Below, in pieces: positions 55,152-63,248 of a DNA stretch of 64,000 bases. The notes beneath the pieces are model-generated. The model saw only the letters and a list, made by a program, of their open reading frames with translations, did not search any database and had not been told where the DNA came from. Position numbers and translations under genes: made by a program. Each line of letters opens with the position of its first letter. Position 1 is the stretch's first letter. Source of the DNA: Shewanella hanedai (lineage in GTDB: Bacteria > Pseudomonadota > Gammaproteobacteria > Enterobacterales > Shewanellaceae); contig NZ_VKGK01000001.1 in assembly GCF_007197645.1 (NCBI RefSeq), forward strand, positions 372,001 through 436,000. The letters run 5' to 3'.

Positions 55152-56708
55152 ATGTCTAATATAACCGATAGCACAGCTATGGCGGATAAACCTGAATCCG
55201 TTATGGCAAAATTAGGAGTCGATAATCCAGCTTTGTGGATGAGCGGTGGTTTTATTACCTTGTTCGTCATCTTAGCGCTATTTGATAGTCAGCTCCTGTC
55301 TGAAATCGTTAATGTTGGCTTCGCTTGGTCTGTAAATTACTTTGGACCATTCTGGCAAATATTAATGTTACTGACCTTCTTTATCGCCATTGCTTTGGCT
55401 TCAGCCAAGACGGGTAATGTCCGTTTAGGCAACCTTGATGAACCTGAGTTAGATGGTTTTAAATGGATGGCGATAATTCTGTGTACTTTACTCGCTGGTG
55501 GTGGCGTATTTTGGGCTGCTGCTGAACCTATTGCTCACTTTGTTTCACCTCCACCTCTCTACGGTGCACAAGAAGATCAGATGCAAGGTGCCTTTAATGC
55601 ACTATCACAATCTTTTATGCACTGGGGATTTTTAGCGTGGGCCATTTTAGGCAGTTTGACCTCAATCGTATTGATGCACCTTCACTACGACAAAGGTTTA
55701 CCGCTTCAACCAAGAACCTTGCTCTATCCTATTTTAGGTGAGCGCGCCTTGAAAGGCATGACGGGTGCTACGATTGATGCTTGCTGCATTATTGCGGTTG
55801 CAGCGGGCACTATCGGCCCAATTGGCTTTCTTGGTTTGCAATTGAGTTTTGCCTTAAATGCACTGTTCGGTATTCCGGATGGCTTCACTACACAGTTAAT
55901 CATTGTAATGTTAGCAATTGTTATTTATACAGTTTCAGCTCTCAGTGGCGTTAACCGTGGGATTCAGATCCTCAGTCGATATAACGTCATCTTAGCGGTA
56001 GGTCTGATCATCTATATCTTAATATTTGGTCCAACTAACTTTATCGTTAATAGCTACCTTCAAGGGGTGGGGACGATGATCGATAACTTTATCCCTATGG
56101 CGACTTACCGTGGTGATGAAGCGTGGTTAAGCTGGTGGACCGTGTTCTTCTGGGGTTGGTTTATTGGTTATGGTCCCATGATGGCGATCTTCCTTGCTAA
56201 GATCTCCAGAGGCTACACCATTAGAAGAATTGTTTTCTCTATCTGTATCATTGCTCCGTTGATCACATGTTTCTGGTTCACTGTCGTTGGTGGCTCAGGA
56301 TTGGCATTCGAAATCGCTAATCCGGGTTCAATTAGTAAAGCCTTCGAAGGATTTAATTTGCCAGGTGCTTTATTAGCAGTGACTAATCAATTACCTTTCC
56401 CTATGGTTATCTCGATCCTATTCTTAATTTTAACCACCATATTCATTGTCACCACAGGTGATTCAATGACTTATACAATTAGCGTGGTTGTGAGTGGTAA
56501 GGCAGAACCTAATGCAGTTATTCGTGTTTTTTGGGGAATTATGATGGGGGTTACAGCCATTATCTTGATTTCCTTAGGTTCTGGAGGAGTGAGCGCATTG
56601 CAATCATTTATTGTAATAACCGCTGTTCCGGTGTCATTGATCCTACTGCCGTCCCTATGGAATGGACCACAAATAGCCATGAAGATGGCAAAAGAACAAG
56701 GTCTATAA
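55152..56708 (+). CDS. BCCT-family transporter
   Basis: BCCT (betaine/choline/carnitine) transporters carry quaternary ammonium and related solutes. The 518-aa protein has twelve predicted helices, GGGVFWAAAEPIAHF in the TM3/TM4 region and WWTVFFWGWFIGYGPMMAIFLAKISRG at TM8, aligning with the substrate aromatic box YWAWWIAWSP of BetP-type carriers. Two box tryptophans are replaced by Phe and Tyr. No long charged osmosensory tail is present, which fits a catabolic importer rather than an osmoregulator. A 132-bp gap precedes it. Confidence 0.9.
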   Translation: MSNITDSTAMADKPESVMAKLGVDNPALWMSGGFITLFVILALFDSQLLSEIVNVGFAWSVNYFGPFWQILMLLTFFIAIALASAKTGNVRLGNLDEPELDGFKWMAIILCTLLAGGGVFWAAAEPIAHFVSPPPLYGAQEDQMQGAFNALSQSFMHWGFLAWAILGSLTSIVLMHLHYDKGLPLQPRTLLYPILGERALKGMTGATIDACCIIAVAAGTIGPIGFLGLQLSFALNALFGIPDGFTTQLIIVMLAIVIYTVSALSGVNRGIQILSRYNVILAVGLIIYILIFGPTNFIVNSYLQGVGTMIDNFIPMATYRGDEAWLSWWTVFFWGWFIGYGPMMAIFLAKISRGYTIRRIVFSICIIAPLITCFWFTVVGGSGLAFEIANPGSISKAFEGFNLPGALLAVTNQLPFPMVISILFLILTTIFIVTTGDSMTYTISVVVSGKAEPNAVIRVFWGIMMGVTAIILISLGSGGVSALQSFIVITAVPVSLILLPSLWNGPQIAMKMAKEQGL

Positions 56709-56767
56709 ACCGATAATGTGCAGCTAGCATGTGTAGCTGCACTGTTTTCTATTTGGTGGGGTGATTT

Positions 56768-58507
56768 ATGCATCGTGAGAATGAACAGGAGATGATGTCA
56801 AGCATGTCAGACTCATACGAACATCAATCTGGAGTCTCAATGCGAGATCCAGCGATAGTAATGGATCCTAGAAGATTAGGGGCGATGCATCAAACTCGTC
56901 TTAGCTTTGTAAGAAGCTTATTAAGACGTATGTATCATAAAGAGTGGCAGCTTAATGTCGCTCAATGGGAGATCAGTTCTCAAGGCTTTGGTGTCGCTAT
57001 ATATAAGCTGACGACACCTAATCAAGATTATCATTTGGTGATTTTCTCCAATGAGATGAATGATGAAGACCGTATTGATCGCGTTATTGCTGAAAAGTGG
57101 GATATCACCTTTGCCTTAGTGATAGGCGAGATTGATGAAAACTTGCTTAAACAACTGCAAAATAATGTGCCTTTACAGGAAGCGGGAAGAAATTCAACTC
57201 AAGTGATTGTACTGGCTCGTGCTAATAAAAGTGTGCGGGTATTCGAACATTTAGTCAGTTCATTGGCAGCGGGTAAGCAACCAGATACGGCGGTGCTTGC
57301 TCAAGTTGGCTATATATTGAGAACGACCGCCGTTTACGGCAATGGTAAATTTGGTATCGCAGATTTTGAGATATTACAAAATAACCCAGATTTCGATCTC
57401 TCTTTTAGTGCCCAAATGTGTGCAGTGTATATTTTAAGGCAGTTTAGCCTCGATTGGGTTAATGACTTAGCTAAGCAGCTTGGAGGCGAGCAGGCAGTCG
57501 AGTTAGACATTGGGTTACAGCGTTATCTTGGGGTTGGTAATGCCACAGGGCTTGGTATGGCGCCATACTTGATTAATCACCCAAGAATCGTCGATCAGTG
57601 GCTGTCTCAGCGCGAAAAGGTGATTGGTTTAATTAGCCAGAAAGAAGCACAGGAAGCTGATAGCCGTTTACTACTGAATTTACTCCAGCGAGCACGTACA
57701 CACTTAGAACAAGTGGTGACAATTGATGAGTATCAGCAGCAGTTGAATTATCAAGCCGTTTTGGATCTGTCTGAGATGATTAAGTTCATTGATTATACTA
57801 AAAATCAAAAACTTAAGTGGGAACGGCAGATTCAATATAATCAAAGGTTTAATCTTGAATCGCAAGAGGTATTTCTTGCTTGCCTGATTGAGTGTTATCC
57901 AGAGGTTGTCGATCCGTTTGAGGAATCAATGAATGCCGATGAATCCTTATCCATTCCTCGTGGGACATGTATTCGTCAAATGCTTGAAGTGCTTAAAAGT
58001 CGCTATTTATGGGCGATAGAAATTGATTTTAGCCAAGATGAAAATAAATATTGGTTCTGGTATCGATCTGAAGATAAAGAGGAGCCTCGTTTAGGCGTAA
58101 GGGGCATTGAAGCTGGAGAAGATAAAGAGTTACCACTTGATGTTGCTCGGCAAGTTAATCAGCTATATCAGGTACTAATTACTGAGCCAGATACCAGTAC
58201 CCTTGCAGAGTTTTTATTAGCATCACCTCAGTATGCCGGTATTGTGAGAAGAGTTTGGACCTTAGGCCATTGTCATATGGGAGATATCCAGATGAATGTA
58301 CTGGCCAAACAAGCACTACCGATGAATTTACTGCGCTGTAAGTTATCGATGTTCGGAGCCACAAAGTTTGATCCAAGATCTGATCGTTGGGTCAGGGTGA
58401 CTCTGTTTCAAGGCGCCCCATTAATGAATGAAATCCATCCAAATGAATGGTTATTTCCGATACTGCCAGACTTCTCATCAAAAAGTCACGTGGAGAAGCA
58501 TGCATGA
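56768..58507 (+). CDS. Hypothetical protein, 579 aa, in the BCCT/RidA cluster
   Basis: I recognise no family. The soluble protein has mixed charged and aromatic content, no signal peptide and no membrane segment. A compact region with SLLRRMYHKEWQLNVAQWEIS lies near 40-60; a Cys/His pair sits in LGHCHMGDIQMNV near 504-516, and DRWVRVTLFQGAPLMNEIHP near 542. A GTGGGG purine run lies before ATG 56768. It overlaps the DUF3726 gene by ATGA. Position in the cluster suggests an enzyme of the same pathway, possibly the committing step. Confidence 0.7.
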   Translation: MHRENEQEMMSSMSDSYEHQSGVSMRDPAIVMDPRRLGAMHQTRLSFVRSLLRRMYHKEWQLNVAQWEISSQGFGVAIYKLTTPNQDYHLVIFSNEMNDEDRIDRVIAEKWDITFALVIGEIDENLLKQLQNNVPLQEAGRNSTQVIVLARANKSVRVFEHLVSSLAAGKQPDTAVLAQVGYILRTTAVYGNGKFGIADFEILQNNPDFDLSFSAQMCAVYILRQFSLDWVNDLAKQLGGEQAVELDIGLQRYLGVGNATGLGMAPYLINHPRIVDQWLSQREKVIGLISQKEAQEADSRLLLNLLQRARTHLEQVVTIDEYQQQLNYQAVLDLSEMIKFIDYTKNQKLKWERQIQYNQRFNLESQEVFLACLIECYPEVVDPFEESMNADESLSIPRGTCIRQMLEVLKSRYLWAIEIDFSQDENKYWFWYRSEDKEEPRLGVRGIEAGEDKELPLDVARQVNQLYQVLITEPDTSTLAEFLLASPQYAGIVRRVWTLGHCHMGDIQMNVLAKQALPMNLLRCKLSMFGATKFDPRSDRWVRVTLFQGAPLMNEIHPNEWLFPILPDFSSKSHVEKHA

Positions 58508-59223
58508 TTTTAGTATCTCATAACGAGTTGGTCGCAGTGACCAGTAAAGCATTTTCAGGTTTGAGATTGCCTTATGGAGAAGCCGATCTGATTGCTAATA
58601 TGGTTGCCGATCTCGAGATGGTTGGTTTACATGGCATAAAACATTTTATTACTGCGCTTAACTATCTAAACCAGACAAATGTTAAGCCCTGTAATATTAC
58701 GTTTGAATCAGATTCGGAGATTAATATAGATTTAAATAATGAGAGTATATTATGTCATCTACCAACCATACTTGGTTATATATCAGATAAGTTGCTCGAA
58801 AATAATAACGTTAAATTAAATATTGAAAATTGCTGTAACCGTTGGTTGGCATTTGGAGAGTTATGCAAGCTTTCTAAAGATGGAATATCAATTAAAACGT
58901 GTTGGGATGATTTTTTTGAACCCATTACAATTAAATATCTACTTAACTCAGGAAATAAACTACCTGAAATATATATTAATAATTTAATGAGTCGTGATAA
59001 TGATGGATCATTCATTGCAAGTCGGAAACTCACGATAGAACTGAGCAACAGCACATTTTCGTTACCTAGTGCGGCTGATTACCAGCAACATATCTCATCT
59101 GCTGAGCTGAAAAGGTACCAAGAAGACTCATGGTCTAATGGTATTTCTATTCAGTTATCTGACTGGGAAAAATTAAAAGAGTCTTCACAAGCGATATTAG
59201 TTCCCAGTGGGAATGTCATTTAA
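58504..59223 (+). CDS. DUF3726-family protein
   Basis: The 239-aa protein begins with MILVSHNELVAVTSKAFSG then PYGEADLIANMVADLEMVG, which matches DUF3726 as I remember it. ATG 58504 overlaps the previous stop (ATGA), so coupled translation is expected. The longer reading from 58447 lies inside the upstream gene. Function unknown; repeated association with a ~580-aa protein like that upstream would be worth testing. It lacks membrane segments and known catalytic motifs. Confidence 0.78.
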   Translation: MILVSHNELVAVTSKAFSGLRLPYGEADLIANMVADLEMVGLHGIKHFITALNYLNQTNVKPCNITFESDSEINIDLNNESILCHLPTILGYISDKLLENNNVKLNIENCCNRWLAFGELCKLSKDGISIKTCWDDFFEPITIKYLLNSGNKLPEIYINNLMSRDNDGSFIASRKLTIELSNSTFSLPSAADYQQHISSAELKRYQEDSWSNGISIQLSDWEKLKESSQAILVPSGNVI

Positions 59224-59487
59224 CTATAGTCTAACTACCTCACGGTTTAAATTTAATTGATAAGTTTTACTTATTGGTTAATAACTATTAACCGTTAGGT
59301 GATTAAATAATAAAGTGCGAATATAAACTGTATCAACTCGAATGATTTTCTTTGAATCTTAATTGTACGTTATCAAGCTGATGATTGATAACTATCTGGT
59401 TAGTTGTGACTTCGAATATTAAAAACATTCATAATGTTGGAATTTAAATCTATCAAAAATATATTAATATAAGGTTTAGAAACTACG

Positions 59488-60558
59488 ATGAAATATAAAA
59501 AAATTATAAGTGCTATCGCGACTTCAATTGTTCTTTTGTCTCCAACTAGCCACGCTGGTGAGCTGTTTGATTGGTATGGCAGTATTAGAGCTCAAGTACA
59601 AGATACGAATAAAGGTGAGCTTGAATATAAGGATAATTATTCTCGATTAGGTGCTGCTGGAAGTGCAGAAATTTTGGATGGCATTAAAGCCAGTTATAAC
59701 GTTGAGTTTAGACTATTTACTAGCGATGGTTCTTTTGCTGGAAGTGATACCCGCGCACGATTGGCCAATATTGGTCTAGAGAGTGAATATGGTTCACTGT
59801 TAATTGGTAAGCAGTATTCGCCACAATGGAACTACACCAATAACGCCATTGATATCTTTGCCGATGTTGACCAATCTGCTGGCTGTACCAATGAGTCTTC
59901 AGGGGTTATTTGTCACACTAGCCGTTATGGTTTATTTGGCTATGATGAGGCGGGTAATGGGCACTATGTTGAGGTGTTAAGGCCTGATAGAGCGGTCACG
60001 TATACCACCCCAGATCTCAATGGATTTCAAGCATCGGCCATGGCTATTTTAAATGATGGTGATGTTAAATCAAACGCAGCGGGAACCGATAATGAGAGCT
60101 TGGTTGGTTACAATATTGCTGCAAAATACACGTGGCAAGATCTGACTTTCTCTGCTGCCCGCTTTGCCGTTGATTCATTTGTTGAAGAAGCCAGTATCGA
60201 TTCGGTTCAAGTGGTGTATAACCACGAGAACTTAAGCTTAGCTGCGCACTATCAAATATCTGAAGATCTAAGATTTTATGAAGGTTTACCAGCTGCTGGC
60301 GAGATGGTTGATGAGAAAGTCTATGAAATCTACGTAGGGTATAAGTTTACTGATGTGCAGGTACAAGCGGCATATTCAATCGTTGATATGACCTCAAAAA
60401 GCAATGTGAATGTCGACACCGATCACTTCCTAATTGATGTTATCTACCCGCATAAGTATGGCAAGTTTTATGCGGAATATAGCATGTGGGGAGATGAAGC
60501 TGAGGAGTTATTTATTGCGGCTGATACAGTGCTCGTCGGTGTACAATTTGATTTCTAA
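59488..60558 (+). CDS. Gram-negative general porin
   Basis: Signal peptide (residues 1-23, ending SHA) followed by a porin-type beta-barrel: ELFDWYGSIRAQVQ at the N-terminus, RLGAAGSAEILDGIKASYNVEF, GLESEYGSLLIGKQYSPQWNY, and a C-terminal strand VGVQFDF with Phe at the end, as required for BAM recognition. The length (356 aa) matches trimeric porins. It sits at the end of the cluster, after a 264-bp gap, and before a strong terminator. It may admit the cluster's substrate, which is inferred from position. Confidence 0.87.
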   Translation: MKYKKIISAIATSIVLLSPTSHAGELFDWYGSIRAQVQDTNKGELEYKDNYSRLGAAGSAEILDGIKASYNVEFRLFTSDGSFAGSDTRARLANIGLESEYGSLLIGKQYSPQWNYTNNAIDIFADVDQSAGCTNESSGVICHTSRYGLFGYDEAGNGHYVEVLRPDRAVTYTTPDLNGFQASAMAILNDGDVKSNAAGTDNESLVGYNIAAKYTWQDLTFSAARFAVDSFVEEASIDSVQVVYNHENLSLAAHYQISEDLRFYEGLPAAGEMVDEKVYEIYVGYKFTDVQVQAAYSIVDMTSKSNVNVDTDHFLIDVIYPHKYGKFYAEYSMWGDEAEELFIAADTVLVGVQFDF

Positions 60559-60570
60559 GGTCACTGTGCA

Positions 60571-60600
60571 CTTATCTAAAGCAGTAGTGCTTTAGATAAG
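60571..60600 (+). terminator. Perfect hairpin after the porin gene
   Basis: CTTATCTAAAGCA-GTAG-TGCTTTAGATAAG is a perfect 13-bp stem with a 4-nt loop. No T-run follows, so it could be a stability hairpin or weak terminator; a real terminator follows at 60673. Confidence 0.6.
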
Positions 60601-60672
60601 AGTTAAATTTAGAACACTGAATTTAGGACTCTTTTTTAGAAAACTGGTTTTAGAACCCAACCCTGGTAGTTC

Positions 60673-60708
60673 AAAGGCGCCCTATGATTTTTCAGGGCGC
60701 CTTTTCTT
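60673..60708. terminator. Strong intrinsic terminator, bidirectional
   Basis: AAAGGCGCCCT and AGGGCGCCTTTT form a GC-rich stem, with A- and T-runs on the two sides. It lies between the convergent porin and MFS genes and should close both. Confidence 0.9.
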
Positions 60709-60725
60709 ATTCTGAGAAGGAATAA

Positions 60726-61979
60726 CTAGGTCGATAAAAAATTATCGCTTTTAGAATGAAAGCTTTTTTTCGGAGGAAGGATAATATCGCTCTTGGATGC
60801 AAGTAGGGCAAAGATGCTCCAGAGCACATTACTCAATGCACAGATTATTAGCGGTAAAGTCCAGCTTTGCATCTGTTCATGAATAGCTCCCATCATTATG
60901 GGACCCGTTGCCGCAAGCAAATAACCCAAAAATTGAGCCATGCCAGAGAGGGTTGCAGCTTGATGTGCATCAGATGTTCGCAGACTGATGAGGGCTAAAG
61001 CGACGATAAAACCACCGCCAGCACCAAATCCAAATAGCATGGCCCACAATATGGCGAGTGAAGGGGCGATGATTAACCCTGTAATACCGATAAAGGCCAG
61101 TAAGGTTAAACTCAAACTCAATAGTCGCTTATCTTGAATTCTGGACATAAGCGGGATCAATACAATCGCAGGTACGGCGGTGAAAAGTTGCAGTAATCCA
61201 TGAATGACACCTGCTTGTTCATGGCTGTAACCTTTATCGACCAAAATGGTGGGCAGCCAGCTAATAAAGATGTACATCAAAAATGAATTAAAGGCCAAAA
61301 ATAGCGTGATTTGCCATGCTTGAGCCGAGCGCCAAAGGTAACTGTGGCTATCGAGTTCGGTGATATCTGCTGTTGGAGGAGTATGGTTTCTCATCTGAGG
61401 TAACCAGACCAAGATAGCGATGATGGGGAAGATGACTATCCCACCCAAAGCGAAGGCCCAATTGGGAATAAAAGAGATGGCTAGAGTATCTGCTAAGTGT
61501 GTCATCGGAATAGCTAAACTGGCACTCAGCGCTGAACCCACTCCCATCATGAGCACATAGATAGAGGTGATGGTTGTGACCTTGTTTGGAAAATCTCGTT
61601 TCATTAAGCTAGGCAACAAAACGTTGGCAATGGCTATTCCTGCCCCTATGGTAACCGTGCCGATAAACAATGTCGTCGTCGACCCTAATGAGCGCATGGT
61701 GATCCCTGTAAGCACCAATATTAATGAGGTCATCAGCGCGTGTTCAAGACCATGCTTTCTCGCTAACTTTGAAGCAACAGGTGAGAAAATAGCAAAAGCC
61801 AGTAAAGGCAGTGTCGTTAACATGCCAGCTTGAGTGGCTGATAGATTAAGCTGGTCTCTGATTAGATCGAGTAACGGACCAACACCAGTGATAGGGCTTC
61901 GCAGAGAGATGGCAATTAATAAAATTCCGAAGAGTAAGAAAGCCGTATTGTTGATTCGAGAAGGTTGAACTTGTGTCAC
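60726..61979 (-). CDS. nimT: MFS exporter, NimT/CynX-like
   Basis: A 417-aa protein with twelve predicted helices. Its sequence closely resembles E. coli YeaN (NimT), an MFS efflux protein for 2-nitroimidazole, as I remember it: ISLRSPITGVGPLLDLIRDQL, AGMLTTLPLLAFAIFSPVA, GIAIANVLLPSLMKRDFP, YSHEQAGVIHGLLQL and HQAATLSGMAQFLGYLLAATGP. The divergent AraC-type gene at 62086 makes the same pair as nimR/nimT. Substrate in this organism unknown. Confidence 0.8.
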   Translation of the reverse strand: MTQVQPSRINNTAFLLFGILLIAISLRSPITGVGPLLDLIRDQLNLSATQAGMLTTLPLLAFAIFSPVASKLARKHGLEHALMTSLILVLTGITMRSLGSTTTLFIGTVTIGAGIAIANVLLPSLMKRDFPNKVTTITSIYVLMMGVGSALSASLAIPMTHLADTLAISFIPNWAFALGGIVIFPIIAILVWLPQMRNHTPPTADITELDSHSYLWRSAQAWQITLFLAFNSFLMYIFISWLPTILVDKGYSHEQAGVIHGLLQLFTAVPAIVLIPLMSRIQDKRLLSLSLTLLAFIGITGLIIAPSLAILWAMLFGFGAGGGFIVALALISLRTSDAHQAATLSGMAQFLGYLLAATGPIMMGAIHEQMQSWTLPLIICALSNVLWSIFALLASKSDIILPPKKSFHSKSDNFLST

Positions 61980-62085
61980 TGAAAATTCCTCATTTTAGAC
62001 ACTGCTGATATAGAGGTATATTACTCCTCATTTTTATTGCTGAATTAAGTTATAGTGACTTTATATATCTAAAAACGGTCAAGTC

Positions 62086-62871
62086 ATGCACTCAAAACCG
62101 CCTGTGTTTACAGATTTTCATTCCGACAGTTATCCGCAGAAAGTGGTCTCATTAAGGGCGACCGGAGGAGACAGAGAAGCAGAAACCCCTTTTCATCAAC
62201 ATCATAAATGCCAGCTTGTTATGGCCTTGAGTGGGTTTGTAAAGTGCAAAATTGCTGATGCTATCTGGATGGTACCTCCCAACTGTGCAGTGTGGATCCC
62301 AAGTCAGGTTCCCCACAGTAATAAGATCTCCAGTAATGCAGAGGTGTGCATGTTGTTCATCGATCCTGATGTCGAAGGCATGCCAGATAAAAGTTGTACG
62401 TTATCCGTGTCGCCCTTAGTGCGTGAGTTAATCATCTATTTATGCGAACAAGAGCAACGCTACCTTGCTGACAGTCCTACAGCTAAGCTAGTGGATGTGT
62501 TAATTGAACAATTACAAAGCATGCCAACCGAGCACTTTGACTTCCCAATTCCAGCAGAGCCGAGGTTAAATGCCATAGCGTCACAACTGATGGCAACGCC
62601 AGCTGATAGGCGTGGTGTGGGAGAGTGGGCTAAGCAGCATGCCATGAGTGAGCGTACCTTAGCCAGACTGGTTAAACAGAAAACAGGGCTGACTTTTGGT
62701 CGCTGGCGAGGTCAATTGCATCTGGTGTTAGCCCTGCAAAAGTTAACGACTGGGGATTCAGTGCAACGTATTGCTGATGAACTCGGTTATGAGTCAGTGG
62801 GTGCGTTCATTACTTTTTTTAAGAAGACCTTAGGCCAACCGCCAAAACAGTATATGAAGCAAAAGGATTAA
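62086..62871 (+). CDS. nimR: AraC-family regulator, NimR-like
   Basis: The 261-aa protein has an N-terminal cupin sensor (ETPFHQHHKCQLVMALSGFV, VPHSNKI) and a C-terminal AraC-type double HTH (VGEWAKQHAMSERTLARLVKQKTGLTF, VQRIADELGYESVGAFITFFKKTLGQPPKQY). The layout and the divergent MFS gene match NimR, regulator of nimT in E. coli. It likely controls the MFS gene from the 106-bp shared region. Confidence 0.83.
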   Translation: MHSKPPVFTDFHSDSYPQKVVSLRATGGDREAETPFHQHHKCQLVMALSGFVKCKIADAIWMVPPNCAVWIPSQVPHSNKISSNAEVCMLFIDPDVEGMPDKSCTLSVSPLVRELIIYLCEQEQRYLADSPTAKLVDVLIEQLQSMPTEHFDFPIPAEPRLNAIASQLMATPADRRGVGEWAKQHAMSERTLARLVKQKTGLTFGRWRGQLHLVLALQKLTTGDSVQRIADELGYESVGAFITFFKKTLGQPPKQYMKQKD

Positions 62872-62873
62872 CC

Positions 62874-62915
62874 TTATACCAATCAATATAAAGATTTGAT
62901 CACTCAGCGAGAATT
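62874..62915 (+). repeat. Solo left end of the MITE
   Basis: TTATACCAATCAATATAAAG then ATTTGATCACTCAGCGAGAATT is nearly the same as the first 42 bases of the element starting at 62915. It ends where that copy begins, making a direct repeat. Confidence 0.8.
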
Positions 62916-63183
62916 TATACCAATCAGTATAAAGATTTGATCGCTCAGCGAGAGTTTAGCGGTGCTGAGGCAAGGCAACGAGTGAAGAGCATAGTTGTTC
63001 TACGGTCAAGCTCGTTAACACAGTATCAGCACCGCTAAAACTCGCCAGTAAGGAGTGTTTTTGGCTTTCTACTTCTACGTTGAATGAACTCACAAGGGAA
63101 CAACCATTCTATTATCCATTCGCCTTGAATTAGTTTGCCAAAAGACACTCTGAGTAGATCAACTTCTTATACTGATTGGTATT
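62916..63183. mobile_element. MITE-like element with 27-bp terminal inverted repeats
   Basis: The left end TATACCAATCAGTATAAAGA (27 bases to 62942, ending TTGATC) and the right end at 63157-63183 (GATCAACTTCTTATACTGAT to GGTATT) are imperfect inverted repeats differing at few positions. Inside, GAGTTTAGCGGTGCTGA near 62952 and TCAGCACCGCTAAAACTC near 63025 form a second, subterminal inverted repeat. The ~268-bp unit has no transposase, so it would be mobilised in trans. A single end occurs at 17651-17692. Confidence 0.78.
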
Positions 63184-63248
63184 AGCGGTCCCGTTCTTGT
63201 TTGAACGGGCTCTTGAGTCAATGTCATACTCTGGTCGTTTGCGGATTT

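Larger units (their letters stand above)
62872..63248. other. Gene-free stretch occupied by repeat elements
   Basis: Contains a solo left-end copy of the MITE (62874-62915) directly joined to a full element at 62916-63183, then 65 bp to the EAL gene's stop. Confidence 0.7.
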
